A DNA stretch of 60,718 bases from Pseudomonas floridensis (lineage in GTDB: Bacteria; Pseudomonadota; Gammaproteobacteria; Pseudomonadales; Pseudomonadaceae): positions 1 through 60,718 of the forward strand of contig NZ_MUIO01000065.1 of assembly GCF_002087235.1 (NCBI RefSeq), read 5' to 3'. Shown here piece after piece: positions 32,297 to 42,257 of the stretch. Position 1 is the first letter of the stretch, and every line of letters begins with the position of its first letter. Made by a program: the position numbers and the translations under genes. The notes below the pieces were generated by a model. The model saw only the letters and a list, made by a program, of their open reading frames with translations, was not told the DNA's origin and ran no database searches.

Positions 32297-32875
32297 TTAC
32301 TTTTCGCCCTTGCCGATCTTCGAGTCGTCTTCACGCCAGATCAGGCGGGACGTGTCGTAGCCCTGCTGGCGGGCTTTGCTCAGCATCTGCTGTTTCACGG
32401 CTTCGGACACCGTAGGGGTGCGTGACAGCAGCCAGAGGTATTTGCGGTCAGGATTGCCGACGATAGCAGTCTTGTAGCCTTCGCCTATGTCCAGCACCCA
32501 GTAGTCGCCCTTGGCTACACCTGGCAGCAGACGCGAAAACCAGTTGTCGAACACGACCCACAGCTTGTCAGTCTTGCCCGGCTCTTGCGGCGAGGCGGTG
32601 CCAGTGGCTTCTTCCCATTTGCCTTCAATCGTGCGGCAGCGGTTGGTCACGCCGATGTTGCCGTCATCCTTGAGCACGTAGCGGGCTTCGGATTGCGCGC
32701 ACTTTCGCTGGAAGAACATCGGCAGACGCGCCAGCTCGTACCAGGTGCCCTGATACTGCTTGAGATCGACGCTGTCGACGGTTCTCGGCTCGAGGTTGTC
32801 AGCCGAGTGTGCAAAACCGATGGCCAGAAAGCTGGCCATCACGCAGATGCCAAAACGTACAAGTACCTTGATCAT
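32297..32875 (-). CDS. blc: Lipocalin family protein (Blc-like)
   Basis: This 192-residue protein has a signal peptide ('MIKVLVRFGICVMASFLAIG', cleavage near 'AHS/AD') and no lipobox Cys, unlike E. coli Blc. The lipocalin signature is 'LKQYQGTWYELARLPMFFQR' (conserved GxW), followed by 'VTNRCRTIEGKWEEATGTA' and the C-terminal 'YLWLLSRTPTVSEAV'. Bacterial lipocalins bind lipids such as lysophospholipids in the envelope. It starts 3 bases after the stop of the small lipoprotein gene, so the two form an operon. Confidence 0.92.
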   Translation of the reverse strand: MIKVLVRFGICVMASFLAIGFAHSADNLEPRTVDSVDLKQYQGTWYELARLPMFFQRKCAQSEARYVLKDDGNIGVTNRCRTIEGKWEEATGTASPQEPGKTDKLWVVFDNWFSRLLPGVAKGDYWVLDIGEGYKTAIVGNPDRKYLWLLSRTPTVSEAVKQQMLSKARQQGYDTSRLIWREDDSKIGKGEK

Positions 32876-32878
32876 GAG

Positions 32879-33133
32879 TTATTTGAGGCCCTGGCCCGAG
32901 AACAACACGACCTTGTCGGCTGCGTACTGCACGCTGATAAAGGTGTTCTGATCACCCCATGTGCAGCTGGACATGCCTAGCGCACCGGAACACTCGGTCG
33001 GGCTGCCCAGCAAGGACTCGACTTGAGCCTTGGGCATGCCAGCAGACAACTTGGCGTAGTTTTCCTGAGTGATTTTGCTGCACGCAGCCAGAAACACGCA
33101 AAACGACAGTAAAGCGACATAGCGCAAGGACAT
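32879..33133 (-). CDS. Small lipoprotein with SmpA/OmlA-like fold
   Basis: This is an 84-residue lipoprotein precursor. The lipobox 'LAAC' puts the acylated Cys at residue 18. The mature part 'NYAKLSAGMPKAQVESLLGSPTECSG' is the repeat-like motif of SmpA/BamE and DUF3862 proteins. Two further Cys could form a disulfide. It is the first gene of a two-gene unit with the lipocalin. Its exact role is unknown. Confidence 0.88.
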   Translation of the reverse strand: MSLRYVALLSFCVFLAACSKITQENYAKLSAGMPKAQVESLLGSPTECSGALGMSSCTWGDQNTFISVQYAADKVVLFSGQGLK

Positions 33134-33267
33134 GGATGTAGCTCCTGAACGGAAGGGGGTCGCGTCGCAACGAGCGCTGATGCAGCGTGACGCTGGCGCA
33201 GTACCGCAAGCTTAGAAGAGAAAAAGCTGATCTGGTTCCCGGCTGACGCAAGGATTTGTTTGGCCGA

Positions 33268-33870
33268 TCAGAAGCTTGAGCCGGGTTTCTTGAGAAATTC
33301 TATTTCTTCGTCGGTCGAGGTTCTGCCCAGAATCGCGTTGCGGTGCGGGAAGCGTCCGAAGCGGGCGATGATCTTTTGATGGCGCTCGGCGTAGTCCAGG
33401 CTGCTCACGAAATAATCGCGATCGGTGGCGGGCATCAGGGGAAGGAGGCTGGAAAAGCAGGTGATGGCGCGGTTCTGGTCAGCGAGGTCTTCACTGTGTT
33501 CCAGCACCAGATAGATAAAGGTGCGTTGCAACGGCTCAAGGTGCTGATCGCGCTCCAGCTTCAGGCCATGCCGGACCAGTGTCTGGGCCCGTTGATCGCC
33601 CGCGAAGGCTTGTGGCGTTTCGCGGTAGATCATGCGCGGCAGTTGATCGAGCAGCAGGATCAGCGCCAGCCAGCCTTTGGGGTTTTCCGCCCATTCGGCC
33701 AGTCCGCCAGCAAGAGCCTTGTCGACCTGAGCACCGAAGCGTTTACGGGCTTCGGTGTCATTGGCTTTTTTCTTGCCGAACCAAAGCGTGTTCCTGGCTT
33801 TCACCACTTCGGTCGGCGATTCGGCTGAACCGAACCACCAGTCAAGCAGCGGCAACCAGGGCGCACGCAT
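33268..33870 (-). CDS. DUF924 family protein
   Basis: This 200-residue helical protein matches the DUF924 family: 'LLDWWFGS' at the start, 'WLALILLLDQLPRMIYRETPQAFAGD' in the middle (the hallmark DQFPR-like motif), 'FIYLVLEHSEDLADQ' and the C-terminal 'RFPHRNAILGRTSTDEEIEFL'. DUF924 has a TPR-like fold of unknown function. It lies 18 bases after fbp on the same strand, so co-transcription is likely. Confidence 0.92.
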   Translation of the reverse strand: MRAPWLPLLDWWFGSAESPTEVVKARNTLWFGKKKANDTEARKRFGAQVDKALAGGLAEWAENPKGWLALILLLDQLPRMIYRETPQAFAGDQRAQTLVRHGLKLERDQHLEPLQRTFIYLVLEHSEDLADQNRAITCFSSLLPLMPATDRDYFVSSLDYAERHQKIIARFGRFPHRNAILGRTSTDEEIEFLKKPGSSF

Positions 33871-33888
33871 CGGTCTTGCTCCTTGTGC

Positions 33889-34899
33889 TTACTCTTTGTA
33901 GTAAGCGGTCGCGCGCTCGACTTCTTCCTTCGAACCCAGGAACACCGCTACACGCTGGTGCAGGCCTTCAGGCTGAATATCGAGGATGCGCTGGTGACCG
34001 TCGGTGGACGCGCCGCCCGCCTGTTCGACCAGGAACGACATCGGGTTGGCTTCGTACATCAGACGCAGTTTGCCCGGCTTGGACGGCTCGCGGCTGTCGC
34101 GTGGGTACATGAACAGGCCTCCACGGGTCAGGATGCGGTGTACATCGGCGACCATCGCTGCAACCCAGCGCATGTTGTAGTTCTTTTTCAGCGGACCTTC
34201 TTCGCCTTGCAGCAACTCTTCAACGTAACGCTGTACCGGGGCTTCCCAGTGGCGCTGGTTGGACATGTTGATGGCGAATTCCTGGGTGGTCTCAGGGATG
34301 GTGATGTTTTCGTGGGTCAGCACGAAGCTGCCCATTTCGCGGTCCAGCGTGAAACCTTTGACGCCGTCGCCCAAGGTCAGGATCAGCATGGTCTGCGGAC
34401 CATAGATCGCGTAACCGGCAGCGACCTGCTCGGTGCCTGGCTGCAGGAAAGCCTTTTCATTCAGGGCTTCGTTCTGGCTCAGGTACTGGTTAGGGCAGCG
34501 CAATACCGAGAAAATGGTGCCGACCGGTGCATTGATATCGATGTTGGACGAGCCGTCCAGTGGGTCGAATACCAGCAGGTAGGCACCTTTCGGGTATTTG
34601 CCCGGGATCTGGTAGGCATTGTCCATTTCTTCGGACGCCATACCGGCCAGGTGACCGCCCCATTCGTTGGCTTCGAGCAGGATTTCGTTAGAGATTACGT
34701 CGAGCTTTTTCTGCACTTCACCTTGCACGTTCTCGGTGCCCATGCTGCCGAGTACGCCACCCAGCGCGCCTTTTGAAACGGCGTGACTGATCTCCTTGCA
34801 TGCTCGCGCCACTACTTCGATCAGGAAGCGCAGATCGGCAGGAGTGTTGTTGCTGCGGGTCTGCTCAATCAAGTAGCGACTTAGTGTAACGCGGGACAT
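33889..34899 (-). CDS. fbp: Fructose-1,6-bisphosphatase class 1
   Basis: Fbp dephosphorylates fructose-1,6-bisphosphate, the committed gluconeogenic step. The 336-residue protein has the metal- and phosphate-binding motif 'FDPLDGSSNIDINAP' (Asp112, Asp115), 'ASEEMDNAYQI' upstream of it and 'SMGTENVQGEVQKKLDV' near the N-terminus. It fits the class 1 family in length. The 145 bases upstream hold the promoter region; no clear motif is seen. Confidence 0.97.
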   Translation of the reverse strand: MSRVTLSRYLIEQTRSNNTPADLRFLIEVVARACKEISHAVSKGALGGVLGSMGTENVQGEVQKKLDVISNEILLEANEWGGHLAGMASEEMDNAYQIPGKYPKGAYLLVFDPLDGSSNIDINAPVGTIFSVLRCPNQYLSQNEALNEKAFLQPGTEQVAAGYAIYGPQTMLILTLGDGVKGFTLDREMGSFVLTHENITIPETTQEFAINMSNQRHWEAPVQRYVEELLQGEEGPLKKNYNMRWVAAMVADVHRILTRGGLFMYPRDSREPSKPGKLRLMYEANPMSFLVEQAGGASTDGHQRILDIQPEGLHQRVAVFLGSKEEVERATAYYKE

Positions 34900-35044
34900 G
34901 GATAGCTCCGAAAATAGGGGGTATGAAAACCCGCGCAGTTTAACGCGAGTGGCGACGTAATACTGCTATCAGACTGGCTTATGCCGGTTTCAGTTCATAT
35001 GCCGGATCAGCGTAGCTGCAAACCGGCAGCGCGCAGCGGTGCAT

Positions 35045-36424
35045 TCAGCGTTTCGACGCGCGCAGGGTGCTGAAAGCCATCCAGCCCAGAAACAGCACAC
35101 CCAAGACGAGTACCGCCCAGAGTGCGAGGCGCTTGAAATCGACGCTTTCCTGCACCACCGGCAGCGGCGCGGCCATATTGGCGACCGTCGCGGTGGTCGG
35201 TTTTGCGGTGCCGAGCGCCGCCAGCTTCTGTGGGGTGAAATCGGGAATCAGCGTCGCCAGCGACAGATTGGCGGCCTTGGCGGCGGCATTGCCCACGGCA
35301 AGGGTGAACGGGCCGTTGCCACGCGCCAGGAACACCACCTCACTGGCCTGTATCGCAACGCTCAGCGTTGGCGCTTCGGCGCCCAGACCACCACCACGAT
35401 CATCGACCACCAGCTTGAGCTGCCGAAAGGCGCGACCGGACAACTGCAGCTGGTCCTGGACCATGTCGCCGCCGTTCTGATTCAGACGATAAAGCAAGCC
35501 GCTGCTGACCGCTTGCCACGGGTCTTTCGCATCGTTGCGTGCGTAGAGCGTGGCCGGTGCCAGGCTGTTGGGTTGGGCGATGTCGATTTTCACGCGCTCG
35601 ACCGGCAAACCGGCCGGTAGTTGCCAGACGTATTCATTGGCGGTTTCGACCTTGCCTGTGACCGGTGGTGACCAGGTCAGCGGCGGGGCCGGGGTTTCGC
35701 TTTCGGCGGCGAACACATGTGCGGATATCAAGGTCGGTGCGCTGTGCGGCGAGTGCCACAGCAGGCGCAGGTAGCGAGCGCTCTGGCCGGGCAGGCCGAC
35801 CTCACGCTGATCGACCACTTCGTCGGCGAACGACAGGCGGGCAACTTGCCCATCGCCCCAACTGCGCCAGTGTTGAAGGTCATCGCTGGCCTCGATGCTG
35901 AAACTCTGGAAGCCCTCGCGTTCAGCGCTCCAGTCGATGATCAGTTGTTCAAGCGGCGCCTTGACTGCGCTGGTGTCCAGCAGCCAGCCGCGCAGCACTT
36001 CTTCGCCAGCCTCGATATCGCTTTGTGGCTGGACTTCGATCACGGTGCCGTTGCTGGCGCGTTCTATGCGAATGACCGGTGTCGCGTCGCCTGCTTCCTG
36101 AGTGCTGTAGAGCGCGAACCACTTCACCGGAATCGGCGTGGGTTCCTGCTCGGGCGCGGCCTGTTTCTGATTGAGGGCGTAGGCCTGCGGTTGGCCTTCG
36201 GCGTTGAAGACCCGCAGGTCGCTGAGGTCAGTCTGGCGTGCGCTCAATTGCACGGACAGCGGCAGTTCGATGCGATACCACGGGCCTTCGCCACTCAGGG
36301 TCAGCGGTGTCTGGCTGGTGAAATCGGCCGGTTTGTCTTGAGCATGGGCGGCCATCGTCGTGCACAGGGTCAGGCCGAGCACGGCGATTTTCAGGGGGGA
36401 GCGACTCAAGAACGGTTTCCTCAT
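35045..36424 (-). CDS. DUF3999 domain membrane protein
   Basis: The 459-residue protein has a signal peptide ('LKIAVLGLTLCTTMAAHAQ'), a large periplasmic beta-rich region with 'SGEGPWYRIELPLSVQLSARQ', and one C-terminal membrane helix ('LALWAVLVLGVLFLGWMAF'). It resembles DUF3999 proteins, which regularly occur with DUF2339 proteins. The start overlaps the stop of the DUF2339 gene by 4 bases (ATGA). The function is unknown. A surface polysaccharide or envelope role is only a guess. Confidence 0.85.
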   Translation of the reverse strand: MRKPFLSRSPLKIAVLGLTLCTTMAAHAQDKPADFTSQTPLTLSGEGPWYRIELPLSVQLSARQTDLSDLRVFNAEGQPQAYALNQKQAAPEQEPTPIPVKWFALYSTQEAGDATPVIRIERASNGTVIEVQPQSDIEAGEEVLRGWLLDTSAVKAPLEQLIIDWSAEREGFQSFSIEASDDLQHWRSWGDGQVARLSFADEVVDQREVGLPGQSARYLRLLWHSPHSAPTLISAHVFAAESETPAPPLTWSPPVTGKVETANEYVWQLPAGLPVERVKIDIAQPNSLAPATLYARNDAKDPWQAVSSGLLYRLNQNGGDMVQDQLQLSGRAFRQLKLVVDDRGGGLGAEAPTLSVAIQASEVVFLARGNGPFTLAVGNAAAKAANLSLATLIPDFTPQKLAALGTAKPTTATVANMAAPLPVVQESVDFKRLALWAVLVLGVLFLGWMAFSTLRASKR

Positions 36425-39279
36425 GGGCTGGTGGGCTCGGCAATCGGAGCCTGGCCGGGTTCCTCGCCAGTTTTGGTGGCGGGAAGTTTCGGCGGTAATG
36501 GTGCGAAATATCCCACCACCAGTAGCAGAATGCCAACACCTATGAATGAGACGATGCGCTCCATGCCGCCGCGATTGCTCAATTCAATGAAGAACAGCTT
36601 GATCACCACCACCCCGATCAGCGCCGCGCCGCCCAGCCATACCGGCCGGTTGGCGCGCACATGACCGCCGATCATCAGCGCCAGCGCCATCAGCGTCCAG
36701 ACGATCGACAGCCCGGCCTGCACGCGCATCGAGTCGAGCAGGCTTTCGGTGTGCCACGGCACATCGGCCCAGTGATGAGCAGTGCGCATGACCATCGCTG
36801 TGACCAGCGCGAACACTGAGCCGCCCGCGATCAGCAGCGGCAGGTAACGGGCGGGGGCCTCGCCCAGACCCATTTTCGGCAGGCACTCACGCGTCCACAG
36901 GAAGACGCCGCCCAGTGAGAACAGCAGGCCGATTTCCAGCGGATTGATCAGCGGCAGATAAGGCAGCGGATCGGCCGCTCCGTCGCTGAAGATGTTCGCG
37001 ATCCAGAACCACGCCAGCATCAGCGCGGCCAGCGGTGCGGCAGCGCTGATGCGATAGGCGCCCGAGTAAGCCGACACTGGCCAGGGCCACTGGCGTTGCG
37101 AGGTCATCGCCCACAGGTACAGGCTTGGAATGATGGCCCAGCCCAGCCAGCGCCACGCGTTGTACTGATCGGAAAGCTGCATCAGGCCGAAGCGCAATTC
37201 CAGCGCCAGCACGGCGATGATCAGCCAGCAGCCGACAACATGTGCCACCCGTGCGGCGAGGCTTGGCAGTATTGCGGTCAGGCGATGAAGTGACAGCAGG
37301 TGCACGGCGAACACCGCCAGCCAGCCTGCCCAGCCGCCATTCTCAGCGGGGTGGTAATAATGGCTTAGCGAGCCCAGTAGCAGGAGGCTGCATAGTGGCA
37401 TCAACATAACGCACAGCGTGGCCAGGTCCGGCCAGCGCAAAAGCAGCGCCAGCAAGGTCCAGAGTGCAACGCTTGCGGCCGCAGCCATTAGCAGCGCGGT
37501 GGTCTGCATCGGTTCCGCCACCAGCAACTGGACGGCGCTGAGGATCGAAATTACCCACCAGCTTGCGCCCCAGATCATCAGCAACGATCTGGCCAGTTGC
37601 TGATCCATCAGCGTCAGGACCTTGAAGCGATGCACGCACCAGGCGCTGACCCCGGCGGCCGTTGCCAGAATCATCGCGGTCCAGTAGTCACCGTTCAACA
37701 GCGGCGATGCGTCGGCGTTGTCGAGGTTGTTCAGTAGGGTCGCGCCTGCCGCCAGTTGCAACACAACACCAAAGACCCGAGCCAATACCCGATGCTGGCG
37801 CATGCCCAGCCAGAAAATGGCTGCGCCTTCGACCGCCCAGGCGCAGGTCGTCCACTGCGAACCCAGGCCCAACGGGATCGCCAGCGTGGCGAACACCACG
37901 CCCAGCGCCAGGCAGGTTTCCATCAGCAATACCATACGATCAGGCGCGCGCGCCGCCAGCATGCGCGCCAGCCCCATGTAGATCAGGCCGAGCGTCAACG
38001 CGCTGAACGCTGCGCCTGATTCGAGGTGTTCGACCAGTGCGTATTGCAGGCCGAACCCGACGATCGGCGTGCCGAACAGCAAAGTCCCATCGACGTAATC
38101 GCCTTGGCGCGCCGACCAGCGCAGTAGGGCGTCGCGGCTGTCGTCCTGTGGGCCGCTTGCCTGTTCCTGAAGCTTGCGTCGGGCGAAGAGCAGGCCGATC
38201 GCCAGGTACATCAGGAAAAACAGAATCAGGAACGGCTCGGTGCTCCAGAACAGCTCCGGCCTGTAGGCTTTGAGGCCCCAGGCAAAGCCGATGCCGAAGG
38301 TGCCGAAAAAGCCGATCAGGTTCAGAACGCGCCAGGCTCTGAACCAGGCGATGGCGAAAATACCGGCATTGAGCAGGGCAAAGTAGCTGAACAGCGACAC
38401 GTGGCTGCCTTGCCCGGTGGAGGCCAGAATCGGTGCGGAAAACCCGCCCAGTGCGCCAGCGCAGGCCAGCGCCAGGGAGTCTTGGGTCAACGCCAGGACG
38501 GCGGAGAACGCCGTGATCGCCACCAGCAGCGCGAAACCCATTGTCGGATCGAGCAGCGGATGCAGCTTCATAGCGGCGAACACGGTCAGGTACAGCACGC
38601 CGATGCCCGCGCCTTGCAGCATCAAGGCATAGGGCGCATTGCGCAGGCGTAGCCACCAGCCCAGCCCCAACAGCGCCAACGCACTGGCCGCAACGCCTGC
38701 GTAGCGGGTTTCAATCGGCACCACCATGCCTTCGGTGGCGTAGCGCAACAGAAAGGCCAGCCCCAGAAACAGCACCACCACGCCGACCCGCAATACGGTA
38801 TTGCCGCCCATCAGCCAGCCGAGCGCGCCAGACAGGGCTTTTTCGAAGACGTTGGGCGTTGCAGGTGTTTTCGCTGGTATCTGATTGGGGGTGACTGGCG
38901 CTGTAGGTTCAGAGGAGGGCGCGGCGGGCGTCACTTCGAACGGCAGATCCCACATCAGCTCTGGGCCGGTGGTACGCGCCGCAATAATGACTGAGTCATC
39001 GGGCAATGGCGCGGCCTGCTGCGCTTCGGCGGGTGGCTGAGCAGCGGAAACAGGTGGGTATTCGAGCAGGGTCAGGCGTTGTTGCAGGGCTTCGACGGTC
39101 TTGCGTGTGGCCAGCAATTCAAGCGATTGCTCTGCCGAGCGCTTGTCCAGCGTGTACACGCGAACACCGGCCCAAAGCCCCCAGCCCATCACGGCGCCAA
39201 TGAACAGGCCTTCCCACTCGTCATAACTCAGCGAGTAGCCCAGCACCGCACCGCCTACGACCAGACAAATCCAAAGCAC
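36421..39279 (-). CDS. DUF2339 polytopic membrane protein
   Basis: The 952-residue protein begins with two hydrophobic segments, then a charged linker with a coiled coil ('TRKTVEALQQRLTLLEYPP') and a Pro/Ala-rich stretch to about residue 150. More than 20 further membrane segments follow to the C-terminus. 'NVFEKALSGALGWLMGGNTVLRVG' is the usual DUF2339 entry motif. The start is a GTG with AAGGA before it. It is coupled to the DUF3999 gene. No catalytic motif is evident, and a transport or scaffold role is unproven. Confidence 0.88.
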   Translation of the reverse strand: MLWICLVVGGAVLGYSLSYDEWEGLFIGAVMGWGLWAGVRVYTLDKRSAEQSLELLATRKTVEALQQRLTLLEYPPVSAAQPPAEAQQAAPLPDDSVIIAARTTGPELMWDLPFEVTPAAPSSEPTAPVTPNQIPAKTPATPNVFEKALSGALGWLMGGNTVLRVGVVVLFLGLAFLLRYATEGMVVPIETRYAGVAASALALLGLGWWLRLRNAPYALMLQGAGIGVLYLTVFAAMKLHPLLDPTMGFALLVAITAFSAVLALTQDSLALACAGALGGFSAPILASTGQGSHVSLFSYFALLNAGIFAIAWFRAWRVLNLIGFFGTFGIGFAWGLKAYRPELFWSTEPFLILFFLMYLAIGLLFARRKLQEQASGPQDDSRDALLRWSARQGDYVDGTLLFGTPIVGFGLQYALVEHLESGAAFSALTLGLIYMGLARMLAARAPDRMVLLMETCLALGVVFATLAIPLGLGSQWTTCAWAVEGAAIFWLGMRQHRVLARVFGVVLQLAAGATLLNNLDNADASPLLNGDYWTAMILATAAGVSAWCVHRFKVLTLMDQQLARSLLMIWGASWWVISILSAVQLLVAEPMQTTALLMAAAASVALWTLLALLLRWPDLATLCVMLMPLCSLLLLGSLSHYYHPAENGGWAGWLAVFAVHLLSLHRLTAILPSLAARVAHVVGCWLIIAVLALELRFGLMQLSDQYNAWRWLGWAIIPSLYLWAMTSQRQWPWPVSAYSGAYRISAAAPLAALMLAWFWIANIFSDGAADPLPYLPLINPLEIGLLFSLGGVFLWTRECLPKMGLGEAPARYLPLLIAGGSVFALVTAMVMRTAHHWADVPWHTESLLDSMRVQAGLSIVWTLMALALMIGGHVRANRPVWLGGAALIGVVVIKLFFIELSNRGGMERIVSFIGVGILLLVVGYFAPLPPKLPATKTGEEPGQAPIAEPTSP

Positions 39280-39396
39280 GCGACGACATCCTTTTCGATG
39301 TGTGAAGGTTTATCGGTGCGCAGTATAGGGCCGAACACGTGGGGTCAGTACAGTCAGTCGAGCGGCGGCGTAGCAGTGCACCACGTCAGCGGTTCG

Positions 39397-39516
39397 GTGG
39401 GAGCCAACGTGTCCGCGAAGAGGCCGGTACAAACACCAAAAAAACCAGCGCCTGACACATCGTCTTCGTGGACAAGTCCACTCCCACGGGGCGTGCGCGC
39501 GTCAGTGGGAGTGGAC
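39397..39516. repeat. REP elements downstream of glgP
   Basis: GGTGGGAGCCAACGTGTCCG (from 39397) and the inverted TTCGTGGACAAGTCCACTCC (ends near 39485) form a facing pair; a third unit GTGGGAGTGGAC begins near 39505. They occupy the gap between the glgP stop and the DUF2339 start. Confidence 0.8.
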
Positions 39517-39525
39517 TGCCAAGCC

Positions 39526-41976
39526 TCAGTCCAGCGCTTTCCAGATTTCTCCGGCGTACTCGCGAATGGTCCGGTCCGAGGAAAACCAGCCCATGCGTGC
39601 CGTGTTGAGCACTGCCGAACGCCACCATTGCTTGGAGTCGTGCCAGCGTTCTTCGACCTTGGCCTGCGCGGCCCAGTACGAGTCGAAGTCTGCGCAGACC
39701 AGGAAGCGGTCGTACGCCAGCAACTGATCGACCAGACCGGCATAACGGTTCGGATCATCCGGCGAGAACACCCCGCCACGAATCGCCTGCAGCACATCGT
39801 TCAGACGCCCGGACGCGGCGACATCTCCATGCGCACTGAAGTCGCCAGCCTGTTTGCGAGCTTCGACTTCTTGCGAGGTCATGCCGAAGATGAACATGTT
39901 TTCCAGACCGATCTGCTCGCTCATTTCCACGTTGGCACCGTCCAGCGTACCGATGGTCAGTGCGCCGTTGAGGCCGAACTTCATGTTACTGGTGCCCGAG
40001 GCTTCAAGACCGGCAGTGGAAATCTGCTCCGACAGGTCGGCCGCCGGAATGATGCTTTCCGCCAGACTGACGTTGTAGTTGGGCATGAACACCACTTTCA
40101 GCAGACCGCGCACAGTCGGGTCGTTGTTGACCGTGCGGGCGATGTCGTTGGTGAGCTTGATGATCAGCTTGGCCGAGTGATAACTGGCCGCCGCCTTGCC
40201 CGCGAATATCTTCACCCGAGGCACCCAGTCCGTGCCCGGCTCGGCACGAATCGCCTGATACAGCGCGACGGTGTGGAACAGGTTCAGCAACTGACGCTTG
40301 TACTCGTGGATCCGCTTGACCTGCACGTCGAACATCGCCGCCGGGTTGACCACGATGCCCAGACGCTCGTGAATGATCGCTGCCAGCGCGCGTTTGCTGT
40401 GCAGCCGTTGATCGGCCATCTGCTTGCGGAAGGACGATTTTTCGGCGAATGGCTCCAGCTCGATCAGGCGGGTTTCAGCGTTGTCCAGCACGTCCGGGCC
40501 AAGCGACTCGACCAGCATCTCGGTCAGTTTCGGGTTGGCCTGGAACAGCCAGCGGCGGAAGGTGATGCCGTTGGTTTTGTTGTTGATGCGCTCCGGGTAC
40601 AGCTTGTGCAGTTCAGCGAACACCGTCTTGCGCATCAGTTGGGTGTGCAGCGCCGAAACGCCGTTCACGCTGTGCGAACCCAGGAACGCCAGGTTGCCCA
40701 TGCGCACGCGACGGCCGTTGTCTTCCTCGATCAGCGACACCGAGCGCAGCACTTCGAAATCGTGGATGCCCTTGGCGCGCAGCGTGTCGATGTGTTGCGC
40801 GTTGATCAGGTAGATGATCTGCATGTGGCGCGGCAGCATCCGCTCCATCAGTCCGACCGACCAGGTTTCCAGCGCCTCGGGCAACAGCGTGTGGTTGGTG
40901 TAGCCCAGTGTGCCGACGGTGATCTTCCAGGCGGTGTCCCATGGAATATTGTGGTTGTCGATCAGTTGACGCATCAGCTCGGCCACTGCGATGGACGGGT
41001 GAGTGTCGTTCATCTGGATGGCCGCATGCTCCGGCAGGTCGGTCAGCGTGGCGTGCATGTTCAGGTGGCGACGCAGCAGGTCCTGCAACGACGCCGAGAC
41101 GAAGAAGTATTCCTGACGCAGGCGCAGTTCCTGACCGGCTTCGGTGGCATCGTTCGGGTAGAGCACGCGAGAAATACTCTCGGCGCGTACCACTTCCGCC
41201 ACAGCGCCGAAGTGGTCACCTGCGTTGAAGCGTTCCAGGTGCAGGTCTTCCACGGCGCGGGCTCGCCACAGACGCAGTGTGTTCACGCTCGCGCCGCGCC
41301 AGCCGACAACAGGCGTGTCGTAGGCGATCGCCCGCACGGTTTCACCCGGACGCCAGACCTGACGGGTTTCACCGGCTTCACTCGTGAAAGTCTCGACGCT
41401 GCCACCGAAGCCGATCGAGTACACCACTTCCGGGCGTTCGAATTCCCACGGGTTGCCGAAGTCCAGCCAATTCTCCGTCTGCTCCTGCTGCCAGCCGTCG
41501 ACCACGGCCTGACGGAACAGACCGTGTTCATAGCGAATGCCATAGCCGTGGCCCGCGATGCCGAGGGTCGACATGCTTTCCATGAAGCAGGCCGCCAGAC
41601 GACCCAGGCCGCCATTGCCCAGTGCGGCATCGGGCTCCAGCAAGCGGATGCGTTCGATGTCCACGCCCAGTTCGGTCATGGCCTCGCGAGCGATTTCCAG
41701 CAGGCCCAGGTTGCTCAGGCTGTCGTACAGCAATCTGCCAATCAGGAATTCCAGCGAAAGGTAATAGACGCGTTTCTGAACCTTGCGATAAATCTGCCGC
41801 GTATGGTCCATCCAGTGTTCGACCATGTGGTCGCGAGCGGCCAGGGCGACAGCTTCGAACCAGTCATGCTCAAACGCATGGTCAGGGTCCTTGCCCACTG
41901 AGTAAGTGAGTTTGGCGAGCACTGCGGCGCGGAAAGCAGCCACATCAGCGTCACGAACGAGTGGTTCCTGAGACAT
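39526..41976 (-). CDS. glgP: Glycogen/maltodextrin phosphorylase
   Basis: GlgP releases glucose-1-phosphate from alpha-1,4-glucans with phosphate. The 816-residue size is standard. Conserved stretches include 'RVYYLSLEFLIGRLL', 'ALGNGGLGRLAACFM', 'QMNDTHPSIAVAELMR', 'RIHEYKRQLLN' and the PLP-binding 'SGTSNMKFGLNGALTIGTLD' with its Lys. No regulatory N-terminal extension is visible. It is a single-gene unit with REP elements after its stop. Confidence 0.96.
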   Translation of the reverse strand: MSQEPLVRDADVAAFRAAVLAKLTYSVGKDPDHAFEHDWFEAVALAARDHMVEHWMDHTRQIYRKVQKRVYYLSLEFLIGRLLYDSLSNLGLLEIAREAMTELGVDIERIRLLEPDAALGNGGLGRLAACFMESMSTLGIAGHGYGIRYEHGLFRQAVVDGWQQEQTENWLDFGNPWEFERPEVVYSIGFGGSVETFTSEAGETRQVWRPGETVRAIAYDTPVVGWRGASVNTLRLWRARAVEDLHLERFNAGDHFGAVAEVVRAESISRVLYPNDATEAGQELRLRQEYFFVSASLQDLLRRHLNMHATLTDLPEHAAIQMNDTHPSIAVAELMRQLIDNHNIPWDTAWKITVGTLGYTNHTLLPEALETWSVGLMERMLPRHMQIIYLINAQHIDTLRAKGIHDFEVLRSVSLIEEDNGRRVRMGNLAFLGSHSVNGVSALHTQLMRKTVFAELHKLYPERINNKTNGITFRRWLFQANPKLTEMLVESLGPDVLDNAETRLIELEPFAEKSSFRKQMADQRLHSKRALAAIIHERLGIVVNPAAMFDVQVKRIHEYKRQLLNLFHTVALYQAIRAEPGTDWVPRVKIFAGKAAASYHSAKLIIKLTNDIARTVNNDPTVRGLLKVVFMPNYNVSLAESIIPAADLSEQISTAGLEASGTSNMKFGLNGALTIGTLDGANVEMSEQIGLENMFIFGMTSQEVEARKQAGDFSAHGDVAASGRLNDVLQAIRGGVFSPDDPNRYAGLVDQLLAYDRFLVCADFDSYWAAQAKVEERWHDSKQWWRSAVLNTARMGWFSSDRTIREYAGEIWKALD

Positions 41977-42257
41977 CGGTACGACCTCAAGTAGTCTGAC
42001 GAATGAAAAGATGAGTTCTTAGACTGTAGGCGTGTCGTCAGTTATTTCCTGAAAATGAAAGAAATAATTGAAGACACAACTCACGCTTCGACCCAGCGCG
42101 ACTGCTCTGGTTCGCCAGCCTTGCGAATTGGCAAAACGCTTGCATTGATCGTTCCATCCGGATCGATGATGTGCAGCATGCTGATTCCTCGTTTCGGGTT
42201 TATGATGCCCAACGGCAGAATAATAGAAGCCTCTGAAATCGGACTTATGGAGCACCT

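Noticed and set aside
39079..41901. 940-codon plus-strand open frame opposite glgP
   Set aside because: Same shadow pattern (His/Gln/Arg-rich, no domain), and glgP is fully conserved on the other strand.
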